A stretch of DNA of 64,000 nucleotides from Candidatus Aminicenantes bacterium (GTDB taxonomy: Bacteria; Acidobacteriota; Aminicenantia; Aminicenantales; UBA4085), in the NCBI GenBank assembly GCA_026393855.1, contig JAPKZJ010000112.1, forward strand, positions 1-64,000. The letters run 5' to 3'. The translations under genes were made by a program, and so were the position numbers. This document shows, in pieces, positions 50,465-59,065 of this stretch. Numbering within the stretch: position 1 is the stretch's first letter; each line of letters starts with the position of its first letter. The notes below the pieces were generated by a model, which saw nothing but the letters and a program-made list of their open reading frames with translations, was not told the origin of the DNA and made no database searches.

Positions 50465-51733
50465 TTCTAAAACAGCCAGGGTTTCGATGTGCGGGGTCTG
50501 GGGGAAGAAATCATAGCCGCGCAAGGAGACGACCCGATAGGCGGGCAGGAGCCGGCGCAGGTCGCGGGCCAGGGTGGAAGGGTTGCAGGATAGATAGATC
50601 AGTGCGGGAACCGGTCGGGCGATCAAGCCGTTCAAGACCGTCTCGTCCAAGCCCTTTCTCGGGGGATCGACGATGACCGCGTCGACTTTGCGATCCAGAA
50701 TCCAGTCCAGCCATTCTTCGGCTGTCCCGTCGCAGATCGTGAAGCGGGGCGAGCCCGTTCGGGCGGCGTTGATCTTGAGGAACGAGACCGCCTCCGGCTC
50801 CGACTCGACGGCATAAACGGTCTCGACTTCCGGCAGCAGGGCCAGACCGAAGGCGCCGACGCCGCAGTACAGGTCGGCCAGCGTTCGCGCTTTGCGGCCC
50901 TTCAGGACGCCGCGCATTTCGGCTAAAACGGCGGGCTGGATGGAGGCGTTCACCTGGAAAAACGAAAGTGGCCCTATCCGCACCGGCGCCCCGCCGAAGG
51001 CGTCGTCGAGGAAGCGGCGGCCCCAGAGGACGCGCTCCTCGAGGTTCCCGCCCCGGGTCGTCAGGCTGACGATGCCGACGATCCGGGGATTTTCGAGAAC
51101 AGCGGACAGAAGGGGATCAACCTCCTTGGGCTTGGGGGCCGAGCGCCCGTGCAGGACCACGAGGATCTCGCCCGTCGTACTCGAGGCCTTGACCTCGACA
51201 TCCTCCAGGCAGGACCGCAGCGGCCTCGCCGCCGCCACCGCGCGGGCCACGGTCTCGCGCACCGCGGGCAGGAGCAGCCGACAACCCAGGGCGGGAACGA
51301 AACTGTCGCGGCGCCCCGGGCGATTATAGGCGGGCACCGGGCCCGCCGCCGTCCAGAGAATCCGGAAACGGGCTTTGTTCCTATACTCCCAAACAAGAGG
51401 CGAAGGCTCGATGCCGATGTCTTTTTTGCCGTCCGTTTCCAGTCCGGCTAGAAGCTCTTTCAATTGCCCGGCCTTGAGGTCGAGCTGAAGGGGATAATCC
51501 GCGATCTGGTAGGGGGAACAAGCCGAATAATGATCGCAACGCGGCTCCACGCGGCGGGCGGAGCGCACTCTGATCCCGACCGTTCGGGCCTCGATAAGAT
51601 CCGGCTTGTCCTTGAGGCGCTCGACGTCGACCGTCTCTCCGGGGAGGCCTTCGTCCGTGAAACAGGTCTTTCCGTCCAGATACCCCAGACTCCGTCCCGG
51701 GTAAACGACTTTGCGGATCTCCAGAGCATCCAT
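50450..51733 (-). CDS. RumA/TrmA-family (uracil-5-)-methyltransferase
   Basis: The protein has about 427 residues. An N-terminal TRAM domain is at 1-60. A degenerate iron-sulfur site follows: C66-x5-C72 (CDHYSACSPYQ), where CGGC is expected but CSPY is found. The SAM-binding DLYCGVGAFGLALL motif comes next, then DPPRKGLDE and the catalytic Cys near 383 (YLSCNPSTLARDL). The family methylates uracil C5 in 23S rRNA (U747/U1939) or tRNA. The last residues GVRS come from a repeat. The start at 51733 is 20 bases after the Gfo/Idh gene; the upstream open frame is a shadow of that gene. Confidence 0.88.
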   Translation of the reverse strand: MDALEIRKVVYPGRSLGYLDGKTCFTDEGLPGETVDVERLKDKPDLIEARTVGIRVRSARRVEPRCDHYSACSPYQIADYPLQLDLKAGQLKELLAGLETDGKKDIGIEPSPLVWEYRNKARFRILWTAAGPVPAYNRPGRRDSFVPALGCRLLLPAVRETVARAVAAARPLRSCLEDVEVKASSTTGEILVVLHGRSAPKPKEVDPLLSAVLENPRIVGIVSLTTRGGNLEERVLWGRRFLDDAFGGAPVRIGPLSFFQVNASIQPAVLAEMRGVLKGRKARTLADLYCGVGAFGLALLPEVETVYAVESEPEAVSFLKINAARTGSPRFTICDGTAEEWLDWILDRKVDAVIVDPPRKGLDETVLNGLIARPVPALIYLSCNPSTLARDLRRLLPAYRVVSLRGYDFFPQTPHIETLAVLEGVRS

Positions 51734-51753
51734 GTCCGTGGCTTGGCCGGCGC

Positions 51754-52980
51754 TTACCGAGGGCCGGGGAACTCGCGATAATCGGTCAGATCGACCGGGC
51801 GGCCGGGCCTGGCCCAGGGCAGGCCCAGCTCCGAAGGGAGCCTGGACGCTTCGAACCCCGCCGCGAGAGCCTCGTCCAGGCCTTCGATCCAGACCCAGGA
51901 CGAGGCGGTGTTGGCCGATTCTCGGCGCAGGCCGGCCGGAAAATCGACAACCGTCCCCGCACTGTCCTGCATGCCGTCGATAGCCAGCGTTTGTCCGGCG
52001 GCTGCCTCGACACAGCAGACCGGAACCGTACCCGTCCTGACCGCGTCGATCGCGTCCCAGAGCTTTTTCATCGGGGCCAGATCGGGATAGCCGTAATCGC
52101 GGATCACCCCTCCCGCCGTTTCCCCGAGCAGGCTCCCGCCCCGGCGCTCGGCCGTGACGATGCCTTTGTCGAACTCGAGCCGGAGGCGCGGGCCGCGGTC
52201 GTGCCGGGTGGCGTGCGAAACCCAGAAGAGGACCGGTGTGCTGTCCTCGAGCTCCAAACGGGCCGCGGCCGTATCGCAGTTCTCGATCGGGTTGGCCCGG
52301 TAAAGCTCGGCTTCGATCCGGACGGGCATGGCGCACGATCGAACGTCCCGGCCCAGGAGATAGAGCATGTTGTGCAGGTCGTGGGCCATGGCGTTGTTGG
52401 CCGGACCGTCCAGGACCCAGCCGCCGTCGGAAGTCCGGGCGCGGCCGGCCCAGTCGTTTCGCCCGTAGTAGGCTTTGTCGCGCGGCCAGGTGTAGAGGCA
52501 GCGCATCTTTACCGGCCGCCCATAGATGCCGGCCATGATATCGGTCTTGAGCGATTGGACGGCGCGGGAGAACGACCATTGATACCCCACGGCGGCCCAG
52601 CGTTCCGTCCGGCGCTCAGCCGCGGCCATGGCCCGGGCTTCCTGGATCGTCGCCGCGACCGGCTTTTCGCACAGGACGTAGCTTCCCTTCTCCAGAGCCA
52701 GGATCGTCTGCGCGGCGTGGAACTGGATGGGGGAAGAGATGACCGCCAGGTCGGCAGTCCCGCGGGCAGCGTAGAACCCGGCCAGGTCGGGGAACACGGG
52801 GATGCCCCTGGCCGTCAGCTCTGCCAGCCGGGGACAACGCTCGGGGGCGGGGTCGACGAGCCCGGCGATTGAAAAGAGGCCTTCGCCATCCCTCTTAAAA
52901 AGCTCCTCGACGTAGACGTTGCCCATGCCGCCGATTCCGACGAGAACGAGTGAGATCGGGGATTTGGCCATTTGTTTCAC
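51754..52980 (-). CDS. Gfo/Idh/MocA-family oxidoreductase
   Basis: The 408-residue protein has an N-terminal NAD(P) Rossmann domain (VLVGIGGMGNVYVEEL) and the EKP motif (VLCEKPVAA), with the C-terminal alpha/beta domain of the family. A DGGWVLDGPANNAMAHDLHN segment is at the sugar-binding site. It oxidises or reduces a sugar or sugar derivative. Its ATG overlaps the GH38 stop as ATGA, so the two are translationally coupled and probably act on the same glycan. Confidence 0.9.
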   Translation of the reverse strand: MKQMAKSPISLVLVGIGGMGNVYVEELFKRDGEGLFSIAGLVDPAPERCPRLAELTARGIPVFPDLAGFYAARGTADLAVISSPIQFHAAQTILALEKGSYVLCEKPVAATIQEARAMAAAERRTERWAAVGYQWSFSRAVQSLKTDIMAGIYGRPVKMRCLYTWPRDKAYYGRNDWAGRARTSDGGWVLDGPANNAMAHDLHNMLYLLGRDVRSCAMPVRIEAELYRANPIENCDTAAARLELEDSTPVLFWVSHATRHDRGPRLRLEFDKGIVTAERRGGSLLGETAGGVIRDYGYPDLAPMKKLWDAIDAVRTGTVPVCCVEAAAGQTLAIDGMQDSAGTVVDFPAGLRRESANTASSWVWIEGLDEALAAGFEASRLPSELGLPWARPGRPVDLTDYREFPGPR

Positions 52981-55478
52981 TTTCCCGCGAGCGGATCTTC
53001 CAGGAGGTCGGCTTCGACGAAGCTTCGGTCCTTGGGGTCGAAAAGCAGGGTCTTGATCTCGAAGGAGCCCATCGCCACTCGGGTCTCGGCTCCCGCGGCG
53101 GGGAGCGCGAGCCGTACGGTGCGCTTCCGGCCCGTGGGTTCGAACAGGCGGAGGACGAGTCTTCTGCCTTTTTCGGCCTGTTTGAGGGTGGTCATCTGGA
53201 CGGCGTCGCCATCTAAACGGACGAAGCTTTCGGATCGGCGGCCCTTCCCCGGCGGGAACCAGCTTAGAACATACGGCACCTCGTTTCTGGCCAAGGCCGT
53301 GCGGTCGATGTCCCGCATGAGCCGCGCGGCAGGCCCCGCATCGAGCCAGAAGCGGAAAACGCGCTCGCCCTGGTCAATCCGGGGGATGAACCGGTCCTGA
53401 AAGAGAAGGGGCTTGTCCGGCAGCGGGTCGGCGGCATGGGCGGGCGAACGAACGAGAGAGAGACGGATCTCGCCGTCCTTGAAGTCCGAGCCGTAGGTCG
53501 CCTCGTTAATGCAAGTGAGGGCGATCCTTCGGGAGGGGGAGACGACTGCCGTCCATTTCTGGGCCACGGCTTCGTCTCCGCCGGCGGGCAGGCGGTCCCG
53601 GCCGTAGGCGACCTGGCCCCAATAGACCCCATCCCGCAAAGTCGTCGGAAGGCGCAGCTTGAGCAGGCGGTCTTTTTCGTTCCACAAAACGCGGGCTTCA
53701 ACCTCGACCTCGGTCCCGGCTTTCGGCAATTTGAGGCGGAGGACGACGAACGAGGTCCGGTAGGCTAGGATGGACTCGATGACCGTCCGGACCTCGCCGT
53801 CCTCGATGACCCGAACCGGCTCCAGGCGCTCGGCCTCCACACCGGCCGCCCTGGCGCAGTCGGCCGGATCTGCCGCCTGGAAACGGCCCGCGACCTCGCG
53901 AAAGCGAACGATGCTCATGCCCCAGGGGTCGGCGTTGTCGGCCATGACCAGGGGCTCGAGCGCGCCCGGCCGCAGGATATCCAGGCCTTTGATCCGGAAC
54001 CGCCGCAGCAACCCGGTCGCGGCGTCGACGGCCACGTCGAGGTCGCGCGTCCGGAATCGAAAGGACCCGTTTTCGGCGGCTAAGGCGGGACCAGGGCGGG
54101 CCGGCGACTTCTCCAGTCGACAATCGAAACGGGTCAGCCCGGACGCGGCCAAATCGGCCGCGAAGACGATCCTCTTGCGCCATTCCAGGCGCAGGTTGGA
54201 CAGTTCCTTCTCCGGCTGGCAGGGGACCGCCCTGCCTCCGGACCGCAGGCTGGGCCGCAGCCAGCCGTCGCCGTAGTTGGGCTCGTGGTCCTGGAATTCG
54301 CATTCAATCATCGTCCGGAGACGATAGGGATGAGGATTGTAGACGAAGATGGGGATTTCCCCCTCGGCCGCCTTGGGCTCGGCGGCGGCCAGGGCGAAAA
54401 ACGACCGGGCCTTGATGCGCGAGGCGATCTCCAGCCCGTGATCGAGGAGCCGCAGGGCGCCCTCCTCGGCCGGCGGGATGGAAGAGCCGGGCAGGATATC
54501 GTGGAACTCGGAAAAAGCCAGATCCCGCCCCGCTTCGGCCAGCTCGGTCAGGGGATAGCGGATCAAGCCTTGGAAGGCGGCGGCCGCAGCCATTTTTTCG
54601 GACGAGAACAGCTCGTTCTCCAAGCGTCGATGGGCTTGTTTGATGCGGGCCATGGTCGTGTAGCACCCGACCGCCCAGGGATTGATATCGGAGTTCCAGC
54701 GGGGGAGGGAGGCCCGCCGCTTTTCCAGCTCGGCGAAATAGGCGTCGGCGGTGGAATGGAAGATCTCGAATTCGCCGGCTTTCTCCCGACGCAGGACCTC
54801 GATTTCGTCCAAGTCCCGGGCCGAAGCGCCGCCGCCGTGGTTGCCGATCCCCCACAGCAGCAGGCTGGAGGGCCGCGCCGCCAACCCCCCAAGCCAGGCT
54901 TCGATCTTGGCTCGGGCTCCGCCGCCGCGGGAGTTGTAATGGGCTTCGGCCCGCGTTGCCAACACCTCCGAACCGTCGTACCCGATCCAAACAAAGTCCT
55001 CGGCCGGCAGGGCGGCGAACTTTCGATCGGGCCGGCAGAACAGGTAGGCTTTGGTCCCGCTCTTGGCCATGATCTGCACCAGGCCGCGGGTATGGCCGAA
55101 CGGGTCCAGGTTGGCGGCGACCGGAATCTCGATGCCGAACCGGTCCCGGAAATAGCGCTTGCCGAGCAGGGCTTGACGGACGAACGATTCGCCGCTCGGG
55201 AGGTTGCAATCGGGCTGCAGAAACCAGCCGCCCAGGATGGACCAGCGTCCCGCCCGGACGAGCTTGCGGATGCGGGTGAAGAGCTCGGGCTCGAGCTCCT
55301 CGACCCATTGGTAGAGGATGGCCTCGTTGTGGCAGAAGACGAATCCCGGCCGGGTCTCGCAGAAGTCCGCCGCGACGCGGAAAGTAGCCAGGGCCTCGCC
55401 CGCACCCTCCGGCCACTCCCAGAGCCAGACGGGGTCGATGTGGGCGTTGCAGAGAAGGTGGACCCTTCGGCGGGGCAT
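52977..55478 (-). CDS. Glycoside hydrolase family 38 (alpha-mannosidase-like)
   Basis: The 833-residue protein has the GH38 layout. The N-terminal catalytic domain has metal-binding H13-x-D15 (NAHIDPVWLW) and nucleophile D125 in NLDPFGH. A helical and then a large beta-sandwich domain follow. GH38 enzymes cleave alpha-mannosides or related linkages with a Zn ion, as in alpha-mannosidases and mannosylglycerate hydrolases. No signal peptide is seen, so it acts in the cytoplasm on imported glycans. The start at 55478 was chosen because homology begins there; it is ten bases after the LysE gene stop. Confidence 0.9.
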   Translation of the reverse strand: MPRRRVHLLCNAHIDPVWLWEWPEGAGEALATFRVAADFCETRPGFVFCHNEAILYQWVEELEPELFTRIRKLVRAGRWSILGGWFLQPDCNLPSGESFVRQALLGKRYFRDRFGIEIPVAANLDPFGHTRGLVQIMAKSGTKAYLFCRPDRKFAALPAEDFVWIGYDGSEVLATRAEAHYNSRGGGARAKIEAWLGGLAARPSSLLLWGIGNHGGGASARDLDEIEVLRREKAGEFEIFHSTADAYFAELEKRRASLPRWNSDINPWAVGCYTTMARIKQAHRRLENELFSSEKMAAAAAFQGLIRYPLTELAEAGRDLAFSEFHDILPGSSIPPAEEGALRLLDHGLEIASRIKARSFFALAAAEPKAAEGEIPIFVYNPHPYRLRTMIECEFQDHEPNYGDGWLRPSLRSGGRAVPCQPEKELSNLRLEWRKRIVFAADLAASGLTRFDCRLEKSPARPGPALAAENGSFRFRTRDLDVAVDAATGLLRRFRIKGLDILRPGALEPLVMADNADPWGMSIVRFREVAGRFQAADPADCARAAGVEAERLEPVRVIEDGEVRTVIESILAYRTSFVVLRLKLPKAGTEVEVEARVLWNEKDRLLKLRLPTTLRDGVYWGQVAYGRDRLPAGGDEAVAQKWTAVVSPSRRIALTCINEATYGSDFKDGEIRLSLVRSPAHAADPLPDKPLLFQDRFIPRIDQGERVFRFWLDAGPAARLMRDIDRTALARNEVPYVLSWFPPGKGRRSESFVRLDGDAVQMTTLKQAEKGRRLVLRLFEPTGRKRTVRLALPAAGAETRVAMGSFEIKTLLFDPKDRSFVEADLLEDPLAGK

Positions 55479-55488
55479 GGGGCCGGGC

Positions 55489-56127
55489 TTAGAGATGGAT
55501 TTTGAAGTCGATAAAGATCGAGGCAAAGGTGTAGGCCCCGAAGGCGAACAGGATGGCGGCCATACCGACGAAGATCCCTTGGAAGGTCTTGGGCGAGAAC
55601 ATATGGTGGTACTTGGAGACGTAGCGGGTCAGGATGAAGTACCACAGAGCCCCGCCCAGGCCGCAGGCCAGGGCGAACAGAAACGGCTTCATGCCGCGGT
55701 CGGTCAACCAGTAGTGGCTGGTGAAAAAGCCTCCGATCCCGATCCACCAGGCGACCAGGGTCGGGTTGGAAATGTACATCAGAAAAACCGCCAGGGCCGG
55801 CCGGGCGGATTTCTTGAGCTCCGGCTTCTCCGCCTTGGGCTCCCGCTTCTCCTTGGACTGCAGGAAGAGCCGGAAGGCGATGGCGAACAGGAAGACCGCA
55901 GCGCCGGCCTTGAGGACGACGACCCAGCGGTTGATCAAGGAGGTGACCTGGGACAGGCCCAGAATGGCGATCAGGCAATAGATCGAGTCCAGGACGCAGG
56001 CCGTGATCCCGCCTATGAAGCCGTGAAAGAAATCCCGCTTCATGGTCTGGGAAATGATGAAGACGTTGATCGGGCCGAGCGGGATGGCGGCGATAAACCC
56101 AATGACGAGCCCGATCAGGATATACAT
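55489..56127 (-). CDS. LysE-family transporter
   Basis: The 212-residue protein has about six membrane segments (YILIGLVIGFIAAIPLGPINVFIISQTM). PLGPIN and MYISNPTLVAWW match the LysE/RhtB exporter family. Members export amino acids or related compounds. A basic cytoplasmic loop with SKEKREPKAEKPELKKS is present. It heads an operon with GH38 and Gfo/Idh, which is unusual for an amino acid exporter. The start 56127 has no ribosome site, but a TTGACA/TATTTT promoter ends about 11 bases upstream. Confidence 0.85.
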   Translation of the reverse strand: MYILIGLVIGFIAAIPLGPINVFIISQTMKRDFFHGFIGGITACVLDSIYCLIAILGLSQVTSLINRWVVVLKAGAAVFLFAIAFRLFLQSKEKREPKAEKPELKKSARPALAVFLMYISNPTLVAWWIGIGGFFTSHYWLTDRGMKPFLFALACGLGGALWYFILTRYVSKYHHMFSPKTFQGIFVGMAAILFAFGAYTFASIFIDFKIHL

Positions 56128-56137
56128 AGGCTCGCCC

Positions 56138-56167
56138 AAAATACCAGAATCCTTCCGGCCCTGTCAA
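56138..56167 (-). promoter_or_regulatory. Promoter of the LysE-GH38-Gfo/Idh operon (near-leaderless)
   Basis: On the minus strand TTGACA (56162-56167) and TATTTT (56138-56143) are 18 bases apart. The predicted start is about four bases before the ATG at 56127, and no ribosome site is seen there. Confidence 0.6.
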
Positions 56168-56181
56168 CGGTGGGGAAAGGT

Positions 56182-57270
56182 TTAGAAAGCTTCATTGGCG
56201 GTGACGTAGAAGCCGGAAGAGCCCCGGCCTAACCCGAAATCGATTCGGATGGTGTTGCCCTCGCTTGAGACCCGGCAGCGCAGGCCGCCTCCCACCGAGG
56301 GTTTAAAGCCCGCCGCGGAGAGCGCACCGAGGCGCCCGGCGACCTGGCCCAACCCGGCGAACGCAACCGCGCTGAATCGCCCGGACAGAGGGAGCCTCGC
56401 CTCGGCTTGGAATCCGGCGAAAACGCGGTCGCGGTATCTCCCCGTAAGATAGCCGCGCATCAAACTATCGCCGCCCATTTTGGGCATGGCCATGAAGGGC
56501 ACGTCTCCGGAAACGGCCTCGAGCTTCATCTGGAAGCCGAGAACGGCTGATGCAGCGAACGGCAGATACGATCTGAGATCGGCTTTGAATCGGGAAAAAC
56601 GATAGTCGCCGCCGAAAAAGACGGCCGAAATCTGCCAGAATCGCCCACGCCGGGGGACGAAGACGTTGTCCCGGTCGTCCGTCTTGGCGATGATCCCGAG
56701 CCCCGCCAAGGTTCCCCCTTGCGAGCCCAGGATGTCTCCCGAGGCGAGAGGCCCCTCGGGCGCAAAGGCCAAAAAACGGTAATTCTCGATGACGCCCATA
56801 AGCCCTGCGTAGATCTGGCGTCCCGGGAAAAGCCGCCTTTGGACCTGGAATTCAGCCAGGAGCTGGCGGGGGGTGATCAGCTCTCCGGCCGCCTCGAGCG
56901 TTTCATTGCCGAGGCCGAAGAATTCATTGGGGAAGCGGCTCCATTCCAGGCTTCCCGTTAGGACCCAATCCTCCCGGCCGAGATAGATCTCGGGCTTCAT
57001 TTGAAGGGTGAACTGGTCGTTTTGGGTAATGACGGCGCTGAATTGGATTGAGGTCGGACGGGGCTGTTTGCCCTCCGATGCGGGCCTGTAGGCCAGGATT
57101 CCCCCGATCCCGCCCGCCAGACGCGTTTCGGGCGTGTAATAAGCGAGCGGCATGACAAGAATCGTGCGCTTTGCGGCTGTCGGCTTGGTATCCTCCGCCG
57201 CGCGAAGAGACAGGGGCAGAACGGCGGCCAGAACGGCCCAAGCTAAAATAGGGGCGGAAACGGCTTTCAT
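56182..57270 (-). CDS. Omp85/BamA-like outer membrane beta-barrel
   Basis: The 362-residue protein has a signal peptide (MKAVSAPILAWAVLAAVLPLSLRAA). A chain of amphipathic strands follows, and the last residue is a C-terminal Phe (NEAF). RYRDRVFAGFQAEARLPL and the end GFYVTANEAF resemble the barrel of surface antigen/Omp85 proteins. There are no POTRA domains, so it is a short barrel-only relative. The function is unknown. It could be a channel or a phospholipase/patatin-free surface antigen. Confidence 0.78.
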   Translation of the reverse strand: MKAVSAPILAWAVLAAVLPLSLRAAEDTKPTAAKRTILVMPLAYYTPETRLAGGIGGILAYRPASEGKQPRPTSIQFSAVITQNDQFTLQMKPEIYLGREDWVLTGSLEWSRFPNEFFGLGNETLEAAGELITPRQLLAEFQVQRRLFPGRQIYAGLMGVIENYRFLAFAPEGPLASGDILGSQGGTLAGLGIIAKTDDRDNVFVPRRGRFWQISAVFFGGDYRFSRFKADLRSYLPFAASAVLGFQMKLEAVSGDVPFMAMPKMGGDSLMRGYLTGRYRDRVFAGFQAEARLPLSGRFSAVAFAGLGQVAGRLGALSAAGFKPSVGGGLRCRVSSEGNTIRIDFGLGRGSSGFYVTANEAF

Positions 57271-57405
57271 GATCGGTTCTTATCGATTCGGTTCGCTTGC
57301 ACTCTCAGGGTGCAGAAGCTGAAGGCTCGAAGGAAGGCAGGCTGGAAAAACGCCTAAAATTTGATGATACACGAAAAAGACGGCTGGCGAAAGCCGGCGA
57401 ACCGA

Positions 57406-57434
57406 TTGAAAACGCCCTCGGCCCGCGGCATAAT
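57406..57434 (+). promoter_or_regulatory. Promoter of the URO-D-family gene (leaderless)
   Basis: TTGAAA (57406-57411) and CATAAT (57429-57434) are 17 bases apart. The expected transcription start coincides with the ATG at 57442. No ribosome site is present. Confidence 0.55.
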
Positions 57435-57441
57435 GGCCTCC

Positions 57442-58593
57442 ATGACGGCCATCCTCCCCGAGACGCCCAGGGAACGCATGCGGATCGCCATGGCCGGAGG
57501 CCGACCTGCCCGAGTCCCCGTGATGTGCCAGATGAGTATAGGCCACATGCTCATCCAGGGCGGCGTTCGGCCGGAAGAGCTGTGGTTCGACGAGGACGCC
57601 TTTATCGAGACGCTGCGGAGCCTGCGGGCCCGGTATGAGTTCGACGGCATCCTGATCAGCCTGCACGGCCAGGCCCGGGATTGGGCCCGGGGGATCGTCG
57701 AAATCGTTCGAGAGGACGCGGGCGCCAGGGTCCGTTGGGCCGACGGGTCGGTAACGCTGTTTCCCCCGGACGATCTGCCCCTGCATCGGCCCGCGCAGGA
57801 CATCCGGCGGCCGGCCCTCGAAAGATTCAGCCCGGACTCTTTGCCCGACGCGCCGGACTACATTCCGGTTTCGCAGGGCCTGCGCTTCGCCCTTGACCCG
57901 GGCAACCTGACCGGCATCCATCGCCGGTTGCGGGAAGGGGAGGGGCAGGGGCTTTCTCTCCACGGGGAAGTGACTTCGCCGCTCGATTATTTCCTGGATC
58001 TGTTCGGGTTCGCCGAGGGGTTCTTGGCCTTGGCCGAGGATCCGGCCCGCGCCAAAGCCGTGTTGGAAAAACTGGCCGCGGGAGTGGCCCGGCTCGGCGC
58101 CGGACAGGCCAGAGCGGGTGTCGACGCCGTCAAGATCTCCTCGCCCTTCGCCGGGGCGGGCTTTCTTTCTCCCCGTCATTACCGGGAGTTCGTCGTCCCG
58201 TACGAGCGGATCGTGGCCCGGGCCATCCAGGCCGAGGGCGCGTTCGCCTACACCCACACCTGCGGTGCCATCGGGGACAGGCTCGAGCTAATGGCCGAAT
58301 CCGAAGTCGCCGGCCTCGAATGCCTCGATCCGCCGCCGCTCGGCAACGTCGAGCTCGAGGATGCCCTTGATCGAATCGGCAGCCGGATGTTCATCAAGGG
58401 CAACGTCGATCCCGTCCACACGCTTCTGTTTGGAGATCCCGCCCGGATCGCCGCCGATGTCCGCTACCGCGTGGACTTGGCCGCCCCCCGCGGCGGATTC
58501 ATCTTGAGCACGGCCTGCTCCATCGCGCCCCGGACTCCCCCGGAAAACGTCCTGCTCCTGGTCTCCCAGGTCCATTTACATAAATCCTATTGA
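57442..58593 (+). CDS. URO-D-family corrinoid methyltransferase
   Basis: The 383-residue protein has the uroporphyrinogen decarboxylase fold but carries the zinc-binding triad of methylcobamide methyltransferases: H272-x-C274 (THTCG) and C359 (TACSIAPRTPPEN). This matches MtaA/MtbA-type enzymes rather than true HemE. Such proteins move a methyl group between a donor and a cobalamin protein; the substrate is unknown. A start at 57442 agrees with a leaderless promoter; ATG 57433 is an alternative. The corrinoid protein at 45334 is a candidate partner. Confidence 0.85.
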   Translation: MTAILPETPRERMRIAMAGGRPARVPVMCQMSIGHMLIQGGVRPEELWFDEDAFIETLRSLRARYEFDGILISLHGQARDWARGIVEIVREDAGARVRWADGSVTLFPPDDLPLHRPAQDIRRPALERFSPDSLPDAPDYIPVSQGLRFALDPGNLTGIHRRLREGEGQGLSLHGEVTSPLDYFLDLFGFAEGFLALAEDPARAKAVLEKLAAGVARLGAGQARAGVDAVKISSPFAGAGFLSPRHYREFVVPYERIVARAIQAEGAFAYTHTCGAIGDRLELMAESEVAGLECLDPPPLGNVELEDALDRIGSRMFIKGNVDPVHTLLFGDPARIAADVRYRVDLAAPRGGFILSTACSIAPRTPPENVLLLVSQVHLHKSY

Positions 58594-59065
58594 CTTTATA
58601 AGATTGATCGTTTATATTCCCTATATCTCTGTTGTGCTGGCTGGGCAGAGTAACCCTCCTTGTTACCCCCCCTTAGCTTAATTCCCTAAAACAGCCAGCT
58701 CTTCTTCTCCCCCCTCTCCTCATCCGCCCCCTCCGGCCATAGTCACGTCGCGTCAAGCCCAGGGCTGTTCGGCGGCTCGTTTTGCCTGGGCCAAGCAAAC
58801 CATTGGGCGGCTGGAATAATCGAGCCATCTCCGGATATCGGGAAAGCCCGGTCGGAAATGGCCCGGTCCCAAGGTGGGGATCGGAAGACGAGGCATAAGC
58901 CGCGTCGATGTGCGTCTTGAGGATGCCGTCGGCTCGATGGGATCGGAAAAAAATGGCGAGTGGGGAGAAGTGGAGGGAATCCAGCGGCGAAAAGTCCCCC
59001 CGACCGGGCCTGGCAGGCCCGATCGGGGGGGCAAACAACAGGCGGGCCTGGTCAGGCCCTGGCTA
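58594..59065. other. 472-base gap, no convincing gene
   Basis: This is a convergent gap. Its left 90 bases are AT-rich or C-rich with no obvious terminator for the URO-D-family gene. The middle (about 58740-58980) has open frames on the minus strand, but none has a ribosome site or recognisable domain; they may be decayed coding sequence. The right end holds the terminator of the FadL-like gene. Confidence 0.5.
58990..59031 (-). terminator. Rho-independent terminator of the FadL-like gene
   Basis: A strong stem (CCCCCCGA-C-CGGGCC, loop TGGCA, GGCCCG-A-TCGGGGGG) spans 58996-59030. On the minus strand it is followed by ACTTTT. It lies 35 bases after the stop codon at 59066. Confidence 0.8.

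Noticed and set aside
51734-52579. N-terminal extension of the RumA-like protein
   Set aside because: The frame is open far upstream, but this part lies inside the Gfo/Idh gene and is its shadow. The TRAM domain starts at the chosen ATG.
58673-59038. Minus-strand open frames in the gap after the URO-D-family gene
   Set aside because: They overlap the FadL terminator hairpin, have no ribosome site and no recognisable domain. They may be decayed sequence, but I cannot support a gene.
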